A stretch of DNA of 64,000 nt from Bacillus sp. FJAT-25509 (lineage in GTDB: Bacteria; Bacillota; Bacilli; Bacillales; Bacillaceae_G): positions 242,798-306,797 of the forward strand of contig NZ_LJIZ01000032.1 of NCBI RefSeq assembly GCF_001420605.1. Direction: 5' to 3'. Each line of letters begins with the position of its first letter. Position 1 is the first letter of the stretch. This document shows positions 42,838 to 52,988 of the stretch, piece after piece. The notes beneath the pieces are model-generated. The model had not been told where the DNA came from, searched no databases, and saw only the letters and a list, made by a program, of their open reading frames with translations. Made by a program: the position numbers and the translations under genes.

Positions 42838-43000
42838 AGGCTCAAATGGAAAATGTTGTGTATCAGATCGATTTAATTAGGTTAAGCTGTTTAAAAGTAT
42901 AGATTCCAATGAATATATTTTTAGGGACAACTAGACAAGAGATTATGATTTATGATAAATTATACAAGAAAAATTCCTTTAAAAACTACATATTTTAAAT

Positions 43001-43256
43001 CGATGAAAAGGACAGTAGTTTTTGCTATATTCGATAGCGAGCTAGGGACGGTGGAAGCCTAGTGATGAAGCATGAATGAAGAACACCTTTGAGTTCTAAC
43101 CGAAAGGGATCACTTAAGTAGGCTTAGACGTTACCAGCACGTTATTAACTGGGATAAGCAGTGTTAGCTTTAAAGTTGGTCATATTATGACAATTTGGGT
43201 GGTACCGCGGAAGTTAGTCTTTCGTCCCTTTTATAGGGATAGAAGGCTTTTTTTAT
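43001..43256 (+). ncRNA. T-box leader of asnS
   Basis: Stem I begins GATGAAAAGGACAGTAG as in most T-boxes. A candidate asparagine specifier codon AAC is at 43098-43100 (TTCTAACCGAAAG). The T-box sequence TGGGTGGTACCGCGG (43196-43210) is followed by a terminator stem (CTTTCGTCCC ... GGGATAGAAGG) and T-run ending near 43256. Uncharged tRNA-Asn would stabilise the antiterminator and let asnS be transcribed. Confidence 0.92.
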
Positions 43257-43283
43257 TGGAAAATTAACATAAGGAGGCTAATT

Positions 43284-44675
43284 ATGATAAAGACTGTAGT
43301 AAAAGATTTATACAGAAATCAAGAAAATTTTAAAGACCAAACCGTTCAAATTTCAGGATGGATTCGTACTCTTCGTGATTCTAAAACAATTGGTTTTATG
43401 GAGTTAAACGACGGTACATTCTTTAAGAGTGTACAAATAGTATTTGAGGACAATCTTGAAAACTTCAAAGAAATTACGAAGTTACCTATTAGCTCAACTG
43501 TTTTAATAGAAGGTGAATTTATTCCAACTCCGGAAATGAAACAACCTTTTGAAATTAAAGCAACAAAAATTGTGATTGAGGGATTATCAGATACAGATTA
43601 TCCATTACAAAAAAAGAGACATTCTCTTGAGTATTTAAGAACAATCGCTCATTTACGTCCAAGAACGAATGCTTACTCAGCGGTTTTCAGAGTAAGATCT
43701 CTTGCATCATATGCCATTCATAAGTTCTTCCAAGAAAAAGGATATGTATATGTACATACACCAATCATTACTGGAAGCGATACAGAAGGCGCAGGAGAAA
43801 TGTTCCGTGTGACTACAATGGATCTGAACCAAGTTCCAAAAGCTGAAGGCGGAAAAGTGGATGACGGCGCGGATTTCTTCGGTAAAGAAACTAACTTAAC
43901 TGTAAGTGGCCAATTAAATGGTGAAGCTTATGCCCTTGCTTTCCGTAATGTGTATACATTTGGTCCGACTTTTAGAGCAGAAAATTCAAATACTGCACGA
44001 CATGCGGCAGAATTCTGGATGATTGAGCCGGAAGTTGCTTTTGCAGAACTACCAGATATTATGGATCTTGGTGAAGACATGGTTAAGTTTGTAATTAATT
44101 ATGTATTTGAACAGGCACCTGAAGAAATGGAATTCTTTAATAGTTTTATTGATAAAACACTTATTGAAAGATTAAAGAATGCGTTAGAATCTGACTTTGG
44201 TAGAGTTACTTATACTGAAGCTGTTGAATTATTACAGAACTCTGGTAAAAAGTTTGACTACCCAGTTGAATGGGGAACAGATTTACAAACTGAACATGAA
44301 CGTTACTTAAGTGAGGAAATTTACAAGCGTCCTGTATACGTAACTGACTATCCGAAAGAAATTAAAGCATTTTATATGAGAGCAAATGAAGATGGCAAGA
44401 CAGTAGCTGCGACAGACTTATTAGTTCCTGGTATTGGCGAATTAATCGGAGGAAGTCAACGTGAAGAAAGAGAAGACATCCTTGTAGAGCGAATCAAAGA
44501 ACTTGGTATGAATGAAGAAGATTACTGGTGGTATTTGGAGCTTAGAAAATACGGCGGTACAAAACATTCTGGTTATGGAATTGGATTTGAACGACTTGTT
44601 ATGTATTTAACAGGAATGAAGAATATCCGTGATGTAATACCATTCCCACGTACACCAGGAAATGCAGATTTTTAA
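43284..44675 (+). CDS. asnS: Asparaginyl-tRNA synthetase
   Basis: A 463-residue class IIb synthetase: N-terminal OB-fold anticodon domain ([24 protein letters not shown]), motif 2 ([21 protein letters not shown]) and motif 3 ([15 protein letters not shown]). The [13 protein letters not shown] and GQLNGE segments identify it as AsnRS rather than AspRS. It is longer than B. subtilis AsnS (430) and closer in length to the E. coli form. Control by the asparagine T-box supports the assignment. AAGGAGG precedes the ATG. Confidence 0.95.
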   Translation: MIKTVVKDLYRNQENFKDQTVQISGWIRTLRDSKTIGFMELNDGTFFKSVQIVFEDNLENFKEITKLPISSTVLIEGEFIPTPEMKQPFEIKATKIVIEGLSDTDYPLQKKRHSLEYLRTIAHLRPRTNAYSAVFRVRSLASYAIHKFFQEKGYVYVHTPIITGSDTEGAGEMFRVTTMDLNQVPKAEGGKVDDGADFFGKETNLTVSGQLNGEAYALAFRNVYTFGPTFRAENSNTARHAAEFWMIEPEVAFAELPDIMDLGEDMVKFVINYVFEQAPEEMEFFNSFIDKTLIERLKNALESDFGRVTYTEAVELLQNSGKKFDYPVEWGTDLQTEHERYLSEEIYKRPVYVTDYPKEIKAFYMRANEDGKTVAATDLLVPGIGELIGGSQREEREDILVERIKELGMNEEDYWWYLELRKYGGTKHSGYGIGFERLVMYLTGMKNIRDVIPFPRTPGNADF

Positions 44676-44686
44676 ATATAAAAATA

Positions 44687-44720
44687 AACAATAGGATGCT
44701 GCGGCATCCTATTGTTTTTA
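44687..44720 (+). terminator. Terminator after asnS
   Basis: AACAATAGGATGC ... GCATCCTATTGTT followed by T residues. Confidence 0.92.
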
Positions 44721-44854
44721 TGAAGAACCAAAAGAATCTGAGTTTTAGCATTTGAAAAAAGAGAAATAGTAGTTTTATAATATATGTAAAGATGAAATAC
44801 TTCTCTTTCTACTATAAATTATTATAAAATAATGGAAATGGAAGGTGATATAAT

Positions 44855-45109
44855 ATGAAAAAAAGAAAACCACAACAGCCTGTAAAACCAGCGTATGAAC
44901 AGAAAGAAAAAATATCATTAGGATCATTAATGAATGAAGAAATTCTTCAAAAATTAAAAAATACAAAAAAACAATTGCAAGAAAATGAAACGAAGCTAAA
45001 AGAGGAAGAAGAAGCACGTATTCGTGAAGAAAAGAGATTACGTGAGAAAAATAAATCATTCGAAGAGTTACTTAACGAGAGTAATATCTCTTGGAAGGAC
45101 TTTAAATAA
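44855..45109 (+). CDS. yqkE: YqkE-like small coiled-coil protein (DUF3886)
   Basis: An 84-residue, highly charged protein with a basic N-terminus (KKRKPQQPVKPAYEQ), a LGSLMNEEILQKLKNTKKQL segment and a long coiled coil rich in Glu/Lys/Arg, ending FEELLNESNISWKDFK. It resembles B. subtilis YqkE (DUF3886), which is next to yqkD there; here asnS separates the two. GGAAGGTG precedes the ATG. Confidence 0.78.
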   Translation: MKKRKPQQPVKPAYEQKEKISLGSLMNEEILQKLKNTKKQLQENETKLKEEEEARIREEKRLREKNKSFEELLNESNISWKDFK

Positions 45110-45136
45110 GACGCCATTGGTGTCTTATTTTTTTTG
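45105..45136 (+). terminator. Terminator after yqkE
   Basis: AATAAGACGCC ... GGTGTCTTATT stem with eight T residues. Confidence 0.9.
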
Positions 45137-45293
45137 TAAGTGTAAAAAATTAATTTAATCATTTTTTTATAAGAAATTTCACATTATGAAATTTTTTGAT
45201 TGTTCTAAATTTTATAATTTTTTATAGTGAAATTAAGTTAATTAAAAAGTAGTAGGTGATGTAAATAATTTAAGATAGTGAAATTGATCTTTT

Positions 45294-45307
45294 TGAAAGC
45301 GCTTTAA
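45294..45307 (+). promoter_or_regulatory. Candidate cre site (CcpA binding)
   Basis: TGAAAGCGCTTTAA agrees with the consensus TGWAANCGNTNWCA at all but one defined position. It lies 70 bases before the first catabolic gene, in the expected promoter region, suggesting carbon catabolite repression of the aromatic operon. Confidence 0.65.
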
Positions 45308-45376
45308 AAAATTTCCGAATTCGATTTAAAAAACAAAGTTTAAAAAAATTACATATCGGAGTGGAGGAATTATTAA

Positions 45377-46876
45377 ATGGGTATTCGTACAGGAGCGCAA
45401 TATATTGATGGACTAAAATCTAGAAAGCCAGACGTATGGTTAGGTGGAGAAAAGGTAGAAGATATCGTAAACCATCCAGTTTTCAAACAACCGATTCTAG
45501 AGATTGCAAAATTATATGATATGCAGTTCGATCCAGCTTATCAAGAAAAAATCACACATATTTGTGAAGAAACTGGTGAGCGAATTTCTAATGCATTTTT
45601 AGTGCCTAAGTCATCTGAGGATATTAAGAAGCGTGGAGATTTATTCGAAGCATATGCAAAGTCAACATTTGGTTTAATGGGAAGAACACCAGATTTCTTG
45701 AACATTGTCTTAACTTCAATGGCAAGTAATTCATGGTTTTTAGATAAATATAATCCAGAGTGGTCAAAAAATGTCCAAAATTATTTCAAATTTGTTCGTG
45801 ATAACGACGTCTTCTTAACGCACGCAATTATTAATCCACAAAATGATCGCAGTAAGCCATCTTATGAACAAAAAGATCTATTTACACATTTAGGTGCTGT
45901 TGAAGAAACGGTTGATGGATTAGTTGTTAGAGGGGCTAAAATGCTTGCAACATTAGCACCAATTACAGATGAAGTCATTATTTATTCATTCCCTGGATTC
46001 CACGAAGGTGATGAGCGATATGCTTTAGCATTTGCACTTCCGATTGACACGCCGGGATTAAAAATTTTATGTAGAGAGCAAATGCAAGATGGTAAAAGAT
46101 CATTTTTTGATCATCCATTAGCATCTAGATTCGAAGAGATGGATGCTGTCCTTGTATTTGAAGATGTGTTAATCCCTTGGAATCGTGTATTTATTCATAA
46201 TAATGTTGAAGCTGCAAATAATCTATATCCCAAAACAGGTATTGCACAACAGCCTGCTCATCAGTCTGGCGTAAGAGGCTACGTAAAATTAGCTTTTGCA
46301 GTAGAGGTAGCTTGCAAATTAGCTGATTCAATTGGAGTAGATGTTTATTTAAATGTCCAAAATGACTTAGGTGAACTACTACAATCAGTTGAAACAATTC
46401 GTGCTTTACTTCGAGTTTCTGAAACAGAGTATGAGACATTACCTTCAGGCGAAGTAAGACCGGCATGGGAACCACTTGAGACAATTCGTGGCTTGCTTCC
46501 AACTATGTACCCAAGAGCAATTGAAGTGATTCAAACAATTGGTGCAGGTGGTTTATTAATGTCACCAACAGAAGCAGACTTTGAACATCCGGAGCTAAGA
46601 GATGCAATGGATAAATACTATGTTGGACGTGAAGGAGTATCCTCTTTAGAACGAATTCAATTATTCAAACTTGCATGGGATTTATGTGGAGAAGCTTTTG
46701 GACAAAGAGCTCTTCAATATGAAAGATATTATACTGGTGATCCAATTCGAAAAAGAGCAATTTACTATAACCAAATGAAACGCAAGAAAACATTTAGTAT
46801 GGTAGACGATGCATTAAACGGAGCAAAAAACTTAAAAGGAGTATCGACTAATCTAGCGAATTCTAAAGTTAACTGA
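45377..46876 (+). CDS. HpaB-family FADH2-dependent monooxygenase (proposed anthranilate 3-hydroxylase)
   Basis: A 499-residue oxygenase component of the 4-hydroxyphenylacetate 3-hydroxylase (HpaB) family. It starts [22 protein letters not shown] and has the flavin/oxygen region [36 protein letters not shown] and the acyl-CoA-dehydrogenase-like helical end ([11 protein letters not shown]). It heads an operon that degrades 3-hydroxyanthranilate. A related enzyme in Geobacillus thermodenitrificans has been described as anthranilate 3-monooxygenase, so I infer anthranilate to 3-hydroxyanthranilate. The flavin reductase it needs is not encoded here. GGAGTGGAGG precedes the ATG. Confidence 0.8.
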   Translation: MGIRTGAQYIDGLKSRKPDVWLGGEKVEDIVNHPVFKQPILEIAKLYDMQFDPAYQEKITHICEETGERISNAFLVPKSSEDIKKRGDLFEAYAKSTFGLMGRTPDFLNIVLTSMASNSWFLDKYNPEWSKNVQNYFKFVRDNDVFLTHAIINPQNDRSKPSYEQKDLFTHLGAVEETVDGLVVRGAKMLATLAPITDEVIIYSFPGFHEGDERYALAFALPIDTPGLKILCREQMQDGKRSFFDHPLASRFEEMDAVLVFEDVLIPWNRVFIHNNVEAANNLYPKTGIAQQPAHQSGVRGYVKLAFAVEVACKLADSIGVDVYLNVQNDLGELLQSVETIRALLRVSETEYETLPSGEVRPAWEPLETIRGLLPTMYPRAIEVIQTIGAGGLLMSPTEADFEHPELRDAMDKYYVGREGVSSLERIQLFKLAWDLCGEAFGQRALQYERYYTGDPIRKRAIYYNQMKRKKTFSMVDDALNGAKNLKGVSTNLANSKVN

Positions 46877-46935
46877 TTAATTTTAGAAAGCAGGGATTTT
46901 ATGAAATTTTTTAGTATCAAAGAGGAGGGGATCTA

Positions 46936-47682
46936 GTGATCTCTTCAGTTCAAAAGATTTCTAGAATATTAGATTGCTTTACAGAAGAAGAACCAGTCCT
47001 AGGAAATTTAGAAATAGCTGAAAAGTTAAATATGAATGCAAGCTCGGTCCATCATTTAGTTCGAACTCTTTGTGCTGAAGGAATTTTAATTCAGGATAGT
47101 AAGAAAAAGTATCGACTTGGTTGGAAGCTGCTTGAATGGAGTAATCACGTTATGTATCAACAAGACATATATAGTGAAGCCATTCCATTATTAGAAAATC
47201 TACTAAAAAATTATGATAGTACCGTTCATATCGGAATGTTTGATAAAGGGGACGTAAGATTTGTCTTAAAAGTTTCATCAAAACATTCGATACCTGTCCC
47301 GACATTTATAGGTGCTAAACGACCTGCATATTGTACGAGTACTGGTAAAATTCTATTATCATATAATCCAGCATATTTAAAAACAACGATTGAAAAAGGC
47401 TTTAAAGCTTATACAACAAATACAATTACGAATATTGATGCATTAAAAAAAGAAATGACTGCGATTAAAGAGAATGGTTATAGCATTAGCAACAATGAAA
47501 ATGATCTAGGATTATTCGGAATTGCAGCTCCAATTCAAACATATACTGGTCAAACTTTTGCAGCATTAAATATGGTTGGACCGGTTTCGTATATGATGAG
47601 CCAAGACATTGGTCGAATGATTCAGGATGTTGTGAAAACTGCTAAAACAGTCTCAAATCAGCTTGGTTATATTAATGCATAA
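46936..47682 (+). CDS. IclR-family regulator of the catabolic operon
   Basis: A 248-residue IclR regulator: an N-terminal winged helix (ISRILDCFTEEEPVLGNLEIAEKLNMNASSVHHLVRTL) and a C-terminal effector domain (GAKRPAYCTSTGKILLSY, FGIAAPIQTYTGQTFAALNMVGP). GTG start with GAGGAGGGG upstream. It is inserted between the oxygenase and the ring-cleavage gene in the same direction, so it is likely a local regulator responding to anthranilate or a pathway intermediate. Confidence 0.88.
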   Translation: MISSVQKISRILDCFTEEEPVLGNLEIAEKLNMNASSVHHLVRTLCAEGILIQDSKKKYRLGWKLLEWSNHVMYQQDIYSEAIPLLENLLKNYDSTVHIGMFDKGDVRFVLKVSSKHSIPVPTFIGAKRPAYCTSTGKILLSYNPAYLKTTIEKGFKAYTTNTITNIDALKKEMTAIKENGYSISNNENDLGLFGIAAPIQTYTGQTFAALNMVGPVSYMMSQDIGRMIQDVVKTAKTVSNQLGYINA

Positions 47683-47734
47683 TGATAGCGCTTACTTAAG
47701 TTTAAATAAAAATGAATTAATTGGAGGATTAGAG

Positions 47735-48274
47735 ATGAATCTTAAAAGTCGAGTTTTTAATATTTTCAAATTGATTGAGGATAATAAAGAGCTATTAAAA
47801 CCACCAGTTAATAATAAGGTTATTTGGGAAGATTCGGAGTATGCTGCGATGATCATTGGAGGACCAAATAAACGTAGAGACTTCCATATCGATCCTGCAG
47901 ATGAATTTTTCTATCAAATTAAAGGCAATTGCTATGTTGAGTGTATTACGCCAGATGGTAAGCGAGAAGTTGTAACAGTTGGAGAAGGTGAAATTTTTAT
48001 GCTTCCTTCTTTTGTTCCACATTCACCTCATAGAGTAAAAGATTCATATGGAATTGTGCTTGAACGAAAAAGGGCAGAAGGTGAATTAGAAAGCTTTGTT
48101 TGGTTCTGTGATGAGTGTAATGAAGAAATGCATAAAACGACCGTTCAATTAACGGATATTGGTACACAAGTAAAAGAAGCGATTGAACAATTCAATGCTA
48201 GCCTTGAATTAAGAACATGTAAAAACTGTGGTCATGTCATGAAAGAGGAAGCGGATGAATGGGTATGCGTATAG
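47735..48274 (+). CDS. 3-hydroxyanthranilate 3,4-dioxygenase
   Basis: A 179-residue cupin dioxygenase. The Fe(II) ligands His51, Glu57 and His96 are in place (RRDFHIDPADEFFY; PSFVPHSPHR), with substrate-binding Arg47/Arg48. A C-terminal rubredoxin-like site has two CxxC pairs (FCDECNE and CKNCGH), as in bacterial enzymes such as NbaC. It opens the ring of 3-hydroxyanthranilate to 2-amino-3-carboxymuconate semialdehyde. GGAGG is about nine bases before ATG 47735. The end overlaps the next gene by 16 bases. Confidence 0.93.
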   Translation: MNLKSRVFNIFKLIEDNKELLKPPVNNKVIWEDSEYAAMIIGGPNKRRDFHIDPADEFFYQIKGNCYVECITPDGKREVVTVGEGEIFMLPSFVPHSPHRVKDSYGIVLERKRAEGELESFVWFCDECNEEMHKTTVQLTDIGTQVKEAIEQFNASLELRTCKNCGHVMKEEADEWVCV

Positions 48275-49296
48275 ACTTTCATACACACATCATTCCTGAG
48301 GATTTACCGGATTTTTTTGAAAAATATGGTCATGAAAGATGGCCAATTTTACAACCGACATGTTCATGTGGTGCCAATATTATGGTTGCAGGAAAAGTAT
48401 TTAGGGAAGTAACTGATCAAGTTTGGAGTCCTGAAAAGAGAATTGAGGACATGAATAATGAAGATGTAACAATGCAAGTGCTGTCGCCAATTCCAGTTAC
48501 ATTTTCGTATTGGGCACCAGCTCCAGCAGCATTGGAAATGGCTCAAATTCAAAATGATTTCATTGCAAATACAGTTAAAAAGAACCCTACAAAATTTATT
48601 GGATTAGGGACAGTACCAATGCAGAACGCCGAAGTAGCTATCAGGGAAATGGATCGCTGTATTCATACACTTGGATTAAGCGGATTGGAAATTGGTACAA
48701 ATGTAAATGGAATAAATTTAGACAGTGATGAGTTTAGTCCATTTTTTGAAATGGCTGAAAGATGGAATGTCCCATTGTTTATTCATCCGTGGGAAACATT
48801 AGCGAAGGATCGTACTCCAGATCATAACTTTATGTACACGGTTGGAATGCCGAGTGAAACAGCTTTAGCTGCTGCTAGCTTAACATTTGGTGGTGTGATT
48901 GAAAAATATCCAAAATTAAAGATTTGTTTTGCACATGGCGGTGGTTCATTCCCATTTATTCTGCCTAGATTAGATCAAGGATGGAAGGTATGGCCGCATT
49001 TGCGAAAAACTGCCTATCCACCAAGTCATTATGTAAGTAATTTTTATTTTGATTCACTTCACTATGATCCTATCAATATTCAATTTTTAATTAACCGATT
49101 TGGTTATGACAAAATTGTGATGGGCTCGGATTATCCTTTCTTATTAAGGGAAACGCCACCTGGAAGAGTCATTAATCAAATGGATATTAATAAAGAAATG
49201 AAAGAGGCTATTTTAGGCAAAAATGCCCTGAAATTTTTAAATATTAAGGAGGCAGATTTACTTCATGGAAAACAAAGTATTGACTCCAGAAGATAG
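48259..49296 (+). CDS. 2-amino-3-carboxymuconate-6-semialdehyde decarboxylase (ACMSD)
   Basis: A 345-residue amidohydrolase-fold decarboxylase with the zinc motif RIDFHTHIIPE (His8, His10), a conserved LFIHPWETL His, FAHGGGSFPFILPRLDQGW and the catalytic-Asp segment MGSDYPFLLRETPPG. It removes the 3-carboxyl group to give 2-aminomuconate semialdehyde, diverting the intermediate from spontaneous quinolinate formation. It overlaps both neighbours (16 and 32 bases), showing tight translational coupling. Confidence 0.93.
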   Translation: MGMRIDFHTHIIPEDLPDFFEKYGHERWPILQPTCSCGANIMVAGKVFREVTDQVWSPEKRIEDMNNEDVTMQVLSPIPVTFSYWAPAPAALEMAQIQNDFIANTVKKNPTKFIGLGTVPMQNAEVAIREMDRCIHTLGLSGLEIGTNVNGINLDSDEFSPFFEMAERWNVPLFIHPWETLAKDRTPDHNFMYTVGMPSETALAAASLTFGGVIEKYPKLKICFAHGGGSFPFILPRLDQGWKVWPHLRKTAYPPSHYVSNFYFDSLHYDPINIQFLINRFGYDKIVMGSDYPFLLRETPPGRVINQMDINKEMKEAILGKNALKFLNIKEADLLHGKQSIDSRR

Positions 49297-49726
49297 ATTA
49301 ATCAGTTTAGGTTATGCACTTAAAGCAATAAGACCGGCTTCAGGTAATTATGTAAAATCTGTTCGTACTGGTAATCTACTATTTACATCTGGTCAAGGTG
49401 TAGATGAATACCATGGAAAAGTTGGACGAGAGTTAACGCTCGAGGAAGGGTATGCTGCTTCAAGAGAGTCAATGTTAAATTTAATCAGTGTCTTAAAGTA
49501 CGAATTAGGTGAACTTTCGAAAGTAAAACGAATTGTAAAAATATTAGGCTTCGTAAATAGTACAGAAGATTTCTATGATCATCCGAAAGTGATGAATGGA
49601 GCTTCTGACCTTTTAGTAGAAGTGTTTGGTGAAAGAGGAAAACATGCTAGGTCGGCTGTTGGGATGGCACAGCTTCCACATAATACAGCGATCGAAATTG
49701 AAATGGTTGTAGAAATAGAGGATTGA
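49265..49726 (+). CDS. 2-aminomuconate deaminase (RidA/YjgF family)
   Basis: A 153-residue RidA-fold protein (SVRTGNLLFTSGQGVDEYHGKVGRELTLEEGYAASRESMLNLISVL ... IVKILGFVNSTEDFYDHPKVMNGASDLLVEVFGERGKHARSAVGMAQLP). It has the substrate-carboxylate-binding Arg in KHARSAVG. In this pathway it hydrolyses 2-aminomuconate to 4-oxalocrotonate and ammonia, as in NbaF/AmnD of nitrobenzoate and aminophenol degraders. AAGGAGG lies 12 bases before the ATG, inside ACMSD. Confidence 0.88.
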   Translation: MENKVLTPEDRLISLGYALKAIRPASGNYVKSVRTGNLLFTSGQGVDEYHGKVGRELTLEEGYAASRESMLNLISVLKYELGELSKVKRIVKILGFVNSTEDFYDHPKVMNGASDLLVEVFGERGKHARSAVGMAQLPHNTAIEIEMVVEIED

Positions 49727-49733
49727 AAAATTT

Positions 49734-49755
49734 GGTGGCACTCGTGTCACCTTTT
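49734..49755 (+). other. Small intra-operon hairpin
   Basis: GGTGGCAC/GTGTCACC (one G-T pair) followed by TTTTATTC, between the deaminase and dehydrogenase genes. It may be a weak terminator or processing stem that tunes downstream expression. Confidence 0.45.
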
Positions 49756-49782
49756 ATTCTATTAGAATGGTAGGTGCCTATT

Positions 49783-51255
49783 ATGCAAGTTACAGAGAAG
49801 AAAAATAAAACATTACCGATCGATTGTAAGCATTTTATTGATGGACAATCTATTCCTTCTTTTAATCAAAAAACATTTTTAAATATTAATCCTGCAACTG
49901 AAGAAGTGTTAGGTTCTGTTTCTGAAGGTGGGGAGTTAGAAATTGATTTAGCAGTAAAAGCAGCAAAACGAGCGCTAAAAGGTGAGTGGAAACAATTTAC
50001 TAGCAATCAAAGAGCGGCAGTATTAAGAAAAATCGGAGACGGAATATTAGCTCGAAAAGAAGAATTAGCAGCTTTAGAGGCAATGGATTCTGGAAAGCCA
50101 TATGAACTTGCTTTAGAAGTTGATATTACTAGATCGGCTCACAATTTTTATTTTTTCGCTGATTATATTACAACTTTAAGCTCTGAGTCTCATATGCAAG
50201 ATCAAACTGCCTTACATTATACATATCGTAGGCCTGTTGGTGTAGTCGGAATGATTAACCCATGGAATCTTCCTTTATTACTATTAACATGGAAGCTTGC
50301 ACCTTGTTTAGCGGCTGGCAATACAGCGGTTATGAAGCCGGCAGAATGGACACCAATGACAGCTACAGTTTTAGCTGAAATTTGTAAAGATGCAGGCGTA
50401 CCTGACGGAGTTGTGAATGTTGTACACGGATTTGGAGCAAATGCGGCGGGCTCAGCTTTAACAGAGCACAGCGATGTTGATGCAATCACATTTACTGGTG
50501 AAACAAAAACAGGTACAGCAATTATGAAGGCGGCAGCTCCAACGTTAAAAAAATTATCGTTTGAGCTTGGAGGAAAAAATCCAAACATTATCTTTGCTGA
50601 TTCTGATTTAGACGAAGTGATTGAAACAACTTTAAAATCATCTTTTATGAATCAAGGAGAAGTTTGTTTATGTGGATCTAGAATTTATGTTCAGAGATCA
50701 ATCTTTGATGAATTTATTGATAAATTTGTCGCGAAAACAAAGGAATTAAAAATTGGCGATCCGTTTGAAGAAGGCACAAAAGTGGGTGCGGTAATTAGTA
50801 AAGAACATTTCGAAAAAGTATTATCTTATATCGAGATTGCAAAAGAAGAAGGCGGAACTATTTTAACGGGTGGCAGTAGACCAGCATCAATTGAAAAAGG
50901 ATGCTTTATCTCACCGACAATCATTACAGGATTAAACCGTGATTCTAGATGTGTAAGAGAAGAAATATTTGGTCCAGTCGTAACAGTTATGCCTTTTGAT
51001 TCGGAAGAAGAAGTGATTGAATGGGCAAATGATACTCATTATGGCTTAGGAGCTACAATTTGGACAAATGATTTACGCAGAGCTCACCGTGTTGCTCATC
51101 AAATTGAAGCTGGAATTATTTGGGTGAACACTTGGTATTTAAGAGATTTACGTACACCATTTGGAGGAATGAAGCAAAGCGGTTTAGGGCGCGAGGGTGG
51201 AATTCATAGCTTTGAGTTTTATAGTGAATTATCGAATATCACGATTAAATTATAA
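49783..51255 (+). CDS. 2-aminomuconate semialdehyde dehydrogenase
   Basis: A 490-residue NAD-dependent aldehyde dehydrogenase: NPWNLPLLLLTWKLAPCLAAGN, TFTGETKTG, general base Glu261 in ELGGKNPN, and catalytic Cys295 in NQGEVCLCGSR. The sequence resembles the hydroxymuconic/aminomuconic semialdehyde group (NbaE, AmnC, XylG). It oxidises 2-aminomuconate semialdehyde to 2-aminomuconate. ATG 49783 is preferred to the in-frame GTG 49774, which falls in the ribosome-site region. Confidence 0.9.
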   Translation: MQVTEKKNKTLPIDCKHFIDGQSIPSFNQKTFLNINPATEEVLGSVSEGGELEIDLAVKAAKRALKGEWKQFTSNQRAAVLRKIGDGILARKEELAALEAMDSGKPYELALEVDITRSAHNFYFFADYITTLSSESHMQDQTALHYTYRRPVGVVGMINPWNLPLLLLTWKLAPCLAAGNTAVMKPAEWTPMTATVLAEICKDAGVPDGVVNVVHGFGANAAGSALTEHSDVDAITFTGETKTGTAIMKAAAPTLKKLSFELGGKNPNIIFADSDLDEVIETTLKSSFMNQGEVCLCGSRIYVQRSIFDEFIDKFVAKTKELKIGDPFEEGTKVGAVISKEHFEKVLSYIEIAKEEGGTILTGGSRPASIEKGCFISPTIITGLNRDSRCVREEIFGPVVTVMPFDSEEEVIEWANDTHYGLGATIWTNDLRRAHRVAHQIEAGIIWVNTWYLRDLRTPFGGMKQSGLGREGGIHSFEFYSELSNITIKL

Positions 51256-51279
51256 GAATTAAAAAGGGGGCTAAAGAAA

Positions 51280-52062
51280 GTGAAGATTACTAGTGTAGAC
51301 GAGCTTACGATTCTGCTACAAGAAGCAGAAGAGAGTGGAGTAAGTATAAAAGCTTTAACTGAGATTTTTCCTGGATTAACTGAAAAAGAAGCCTATCAAA
51401 TTCAATTAACAAATGTTGAAGAAAAATTGAAAAAAGGGCAGAAAATTATCGGTAAAAAAATTGGCTTAACTTCAATTGCTATGCAGGAGTTATTAGGAGT
51501 AGATGAACCAGATTACGGTCACTTACTAACAGATATGAATATTCCTAATTTCGGTGAAGTTCAAGTTGCAAATATGATTTTACCAAAAGTAGAAGCTGAA
51601 ATTGCATTTGTCTTAAAAAAGGATTTAATCGGGCCAAATATTACATTTGAGGATGTAGTTAATGCAACAGATTATATTGTACCTGCATTAGAGGTAGTTG
51701 ATAGTAGAATCGAAAATTGGAAAATTCGATTAGAGGATACAGTAGCTGATAACGCTTCATCATGCTTATTTGTTCTTGGCAATGAGCGTTTTGATGTAAA
51801 GGAAATTGACTTACCGAATGTTGCGATGGAATTATATCGTAATGAAGAATTGATGAATTCAGGTAAGGGAGAAGCAGTGCTAGGAAACCCAATTCATTGT
51901 GTAGCATGGTTAGCCAATAAATTAAGTGAATTTGGAATCTCGCTAAATGCAGGAGAAATTATTTTATCAGGAGCTTTGTCAGCTGCAATTAATGCAAATG
52001 CTGGGGACTTATTTACTGCGAAGTTTCCATTACTAGGTGAAGTCTCGATTTCATTTAAATAA
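51280..52062 (+). CDS. 2-oxopent-4-enoate (2-keto-4-pentenoate) hydratase
   Basis: A 260-residue member of the MhpD/HpcG/DmpH fumarylacetoacetase-like group: [29 protein letters not shown], metal-ligand Glu in [13 protein letters not shown], and [15 protein letters not shown]. It adds water to 2-oxopent-4-enoate to form 4-hydroxy-2-oxovalerate. It is a sequence relative of the decarboxylase at 54024. I call this copy the hydratase because it precedes the aldehyde dehydrogenase-aldolase pair; the two roles could be exchanged. GTG start after AAAGGGGG. Confidence 0.8.
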   Translation: MKITSVDELTILLQEAEESGVSIKALTEIFPGLTEKEAYQIQLTNVEEKLKKGQKIIGKKIGLTSIAMQELLGVDEPDYGHLLTDMNIPNFGEVQVANMILPKVEAEIAFVLKKDLIGPNITFEDVVNATDYIVPALEVVDSRIENWKIRLEDTVADNASSCLFVLGNERFDVKEIDLPNVAMELYRNEELMNSGKGEAVLGNPIHCVAWLANKLSEFGISLNAGEIILSGALSAAINANAGDLFTAKFPLLGEVSISFK

Positions 52063-52076
52063 ATGAGGTGGTAATT

Positions 52077-52958
52077 ATGAATAAATTAAAAGTCGGAATC
52101 ATTGGTTCGGGGAATATTGGAACAGATTTAATGATGAAATTACAGAATAATCCATTTCTAGAATTAACAACGATGATCGGAATTGATCCAGAATCTGATG
52201 GGTTAAACCGTGCGAAGGAATTAGGAGTTGAAGTAATCGATAATGGTATTCAAGGTTTCATTGAACGAAAAGAACTGGCTGATTTATTGTTTGATGCGAC
52301 TTCTGCAAAAGCTCATTTTCATCATGCAAAAGTACTTGGTGAATTAAAGAAGCGCGTGATCGATTTAACGCCAGCGGCAATTGGGCCGTTTGTCGTACCA
52401 CCTGTCAATTTAGGTTCACATATAGTCGAAAGGAATGTCAATTTAATAACATGTGGTGGGCAAGCAACAATCCCAATCGTTCATGCGGTAGGTCAAATTG
52501 CCGAAGTTGAGTACGCAGAAATCGTTGCAACAATTAGCTCAAGAAGTGCCGGTCCTGGTACACGTGCTAATATCGACGAGTTTACTGTAACAACGGCTAG
52601 AGGACTTGAAGAGATTGGTGGAGCTAAAAAAGGAAAAGCAATCATTATTTTAAATCCAGCAGAACCGCCAATTATGATGAGAGATACAGTTTATTGTAAA
52701 GTTACGAATGAAGATTTTAACCATGAAAGCATGATTCATTCCGTTAAACAAATGGTGAAAAAGGTTCAAGCGTATGTTCCAGGATACCGTTTAAGAATGG
52801 ATCCAATCATAGATGGTTCAACTATAACTGTATATTTAGAAGTTCAAGGATCAGGGGACTACTTACCTAGCTATGCAGGAAACTTAGATATTATGACTGC
52901 ATCAGCAGTAAGAGTAGCAGAAGAGATTGCACAATATGAAGTTGTAAAAACTGTTTAA
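52077..52958 (+). CDS. Acetaldehyde dehydrogenase (acylating)
   Basis: A 293-residue DmpF/MhpF/BphJ-type enzyme: the NAD motif [17 protein letters not shown] at the N-terminus, the catalytic Cys in [12 protein letters not shown] (near residue 127), and [17 protein letters not shown]. It converts acetaldehyde, NAD and CoA to acetyl-CoA and is known to channel acetaldehyde from the aldolase encoded next. GAGGTGG is five bases before ATG 52077. Confidence 0.93.
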   Translation: MNKLKVGIIGSGNIGTDLMMKLQNNPFLELTTMIGIDPESDGLNRAKELGVEVIDNGIQGFIERKELADLLFDATSAKAHFHHAKVLGELKKRVIDLTPAAIGPFVVPPVNLGSHIVERNVNLITCGGQATIPIVHAVGQIAEVEYAEIVATISSRSAGPGTRANIDEFTVTTARGLEEIGGAKKGKAIIILNPAEPPIMMRDTVYCKVTNEDFNHESMIHSVKQMVKKVQAYVPGYRLRMDPIIDGSTITVYLEVQGSGDYLPSYAGNLDIMTASAVRVAEEIAQYEVVKTV

Positions 52959-52988
52959 AAAAGTGCTTAAAGAAAGTGAGGGAGTGCA

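Noticed and set aside
50217..50588. Antisense frames over the aldehyde dehydrogenase and other operon genes
   Set aside because: They are shadows of well-supported genes on the other strand, without ribosome sites or recognisable domains.
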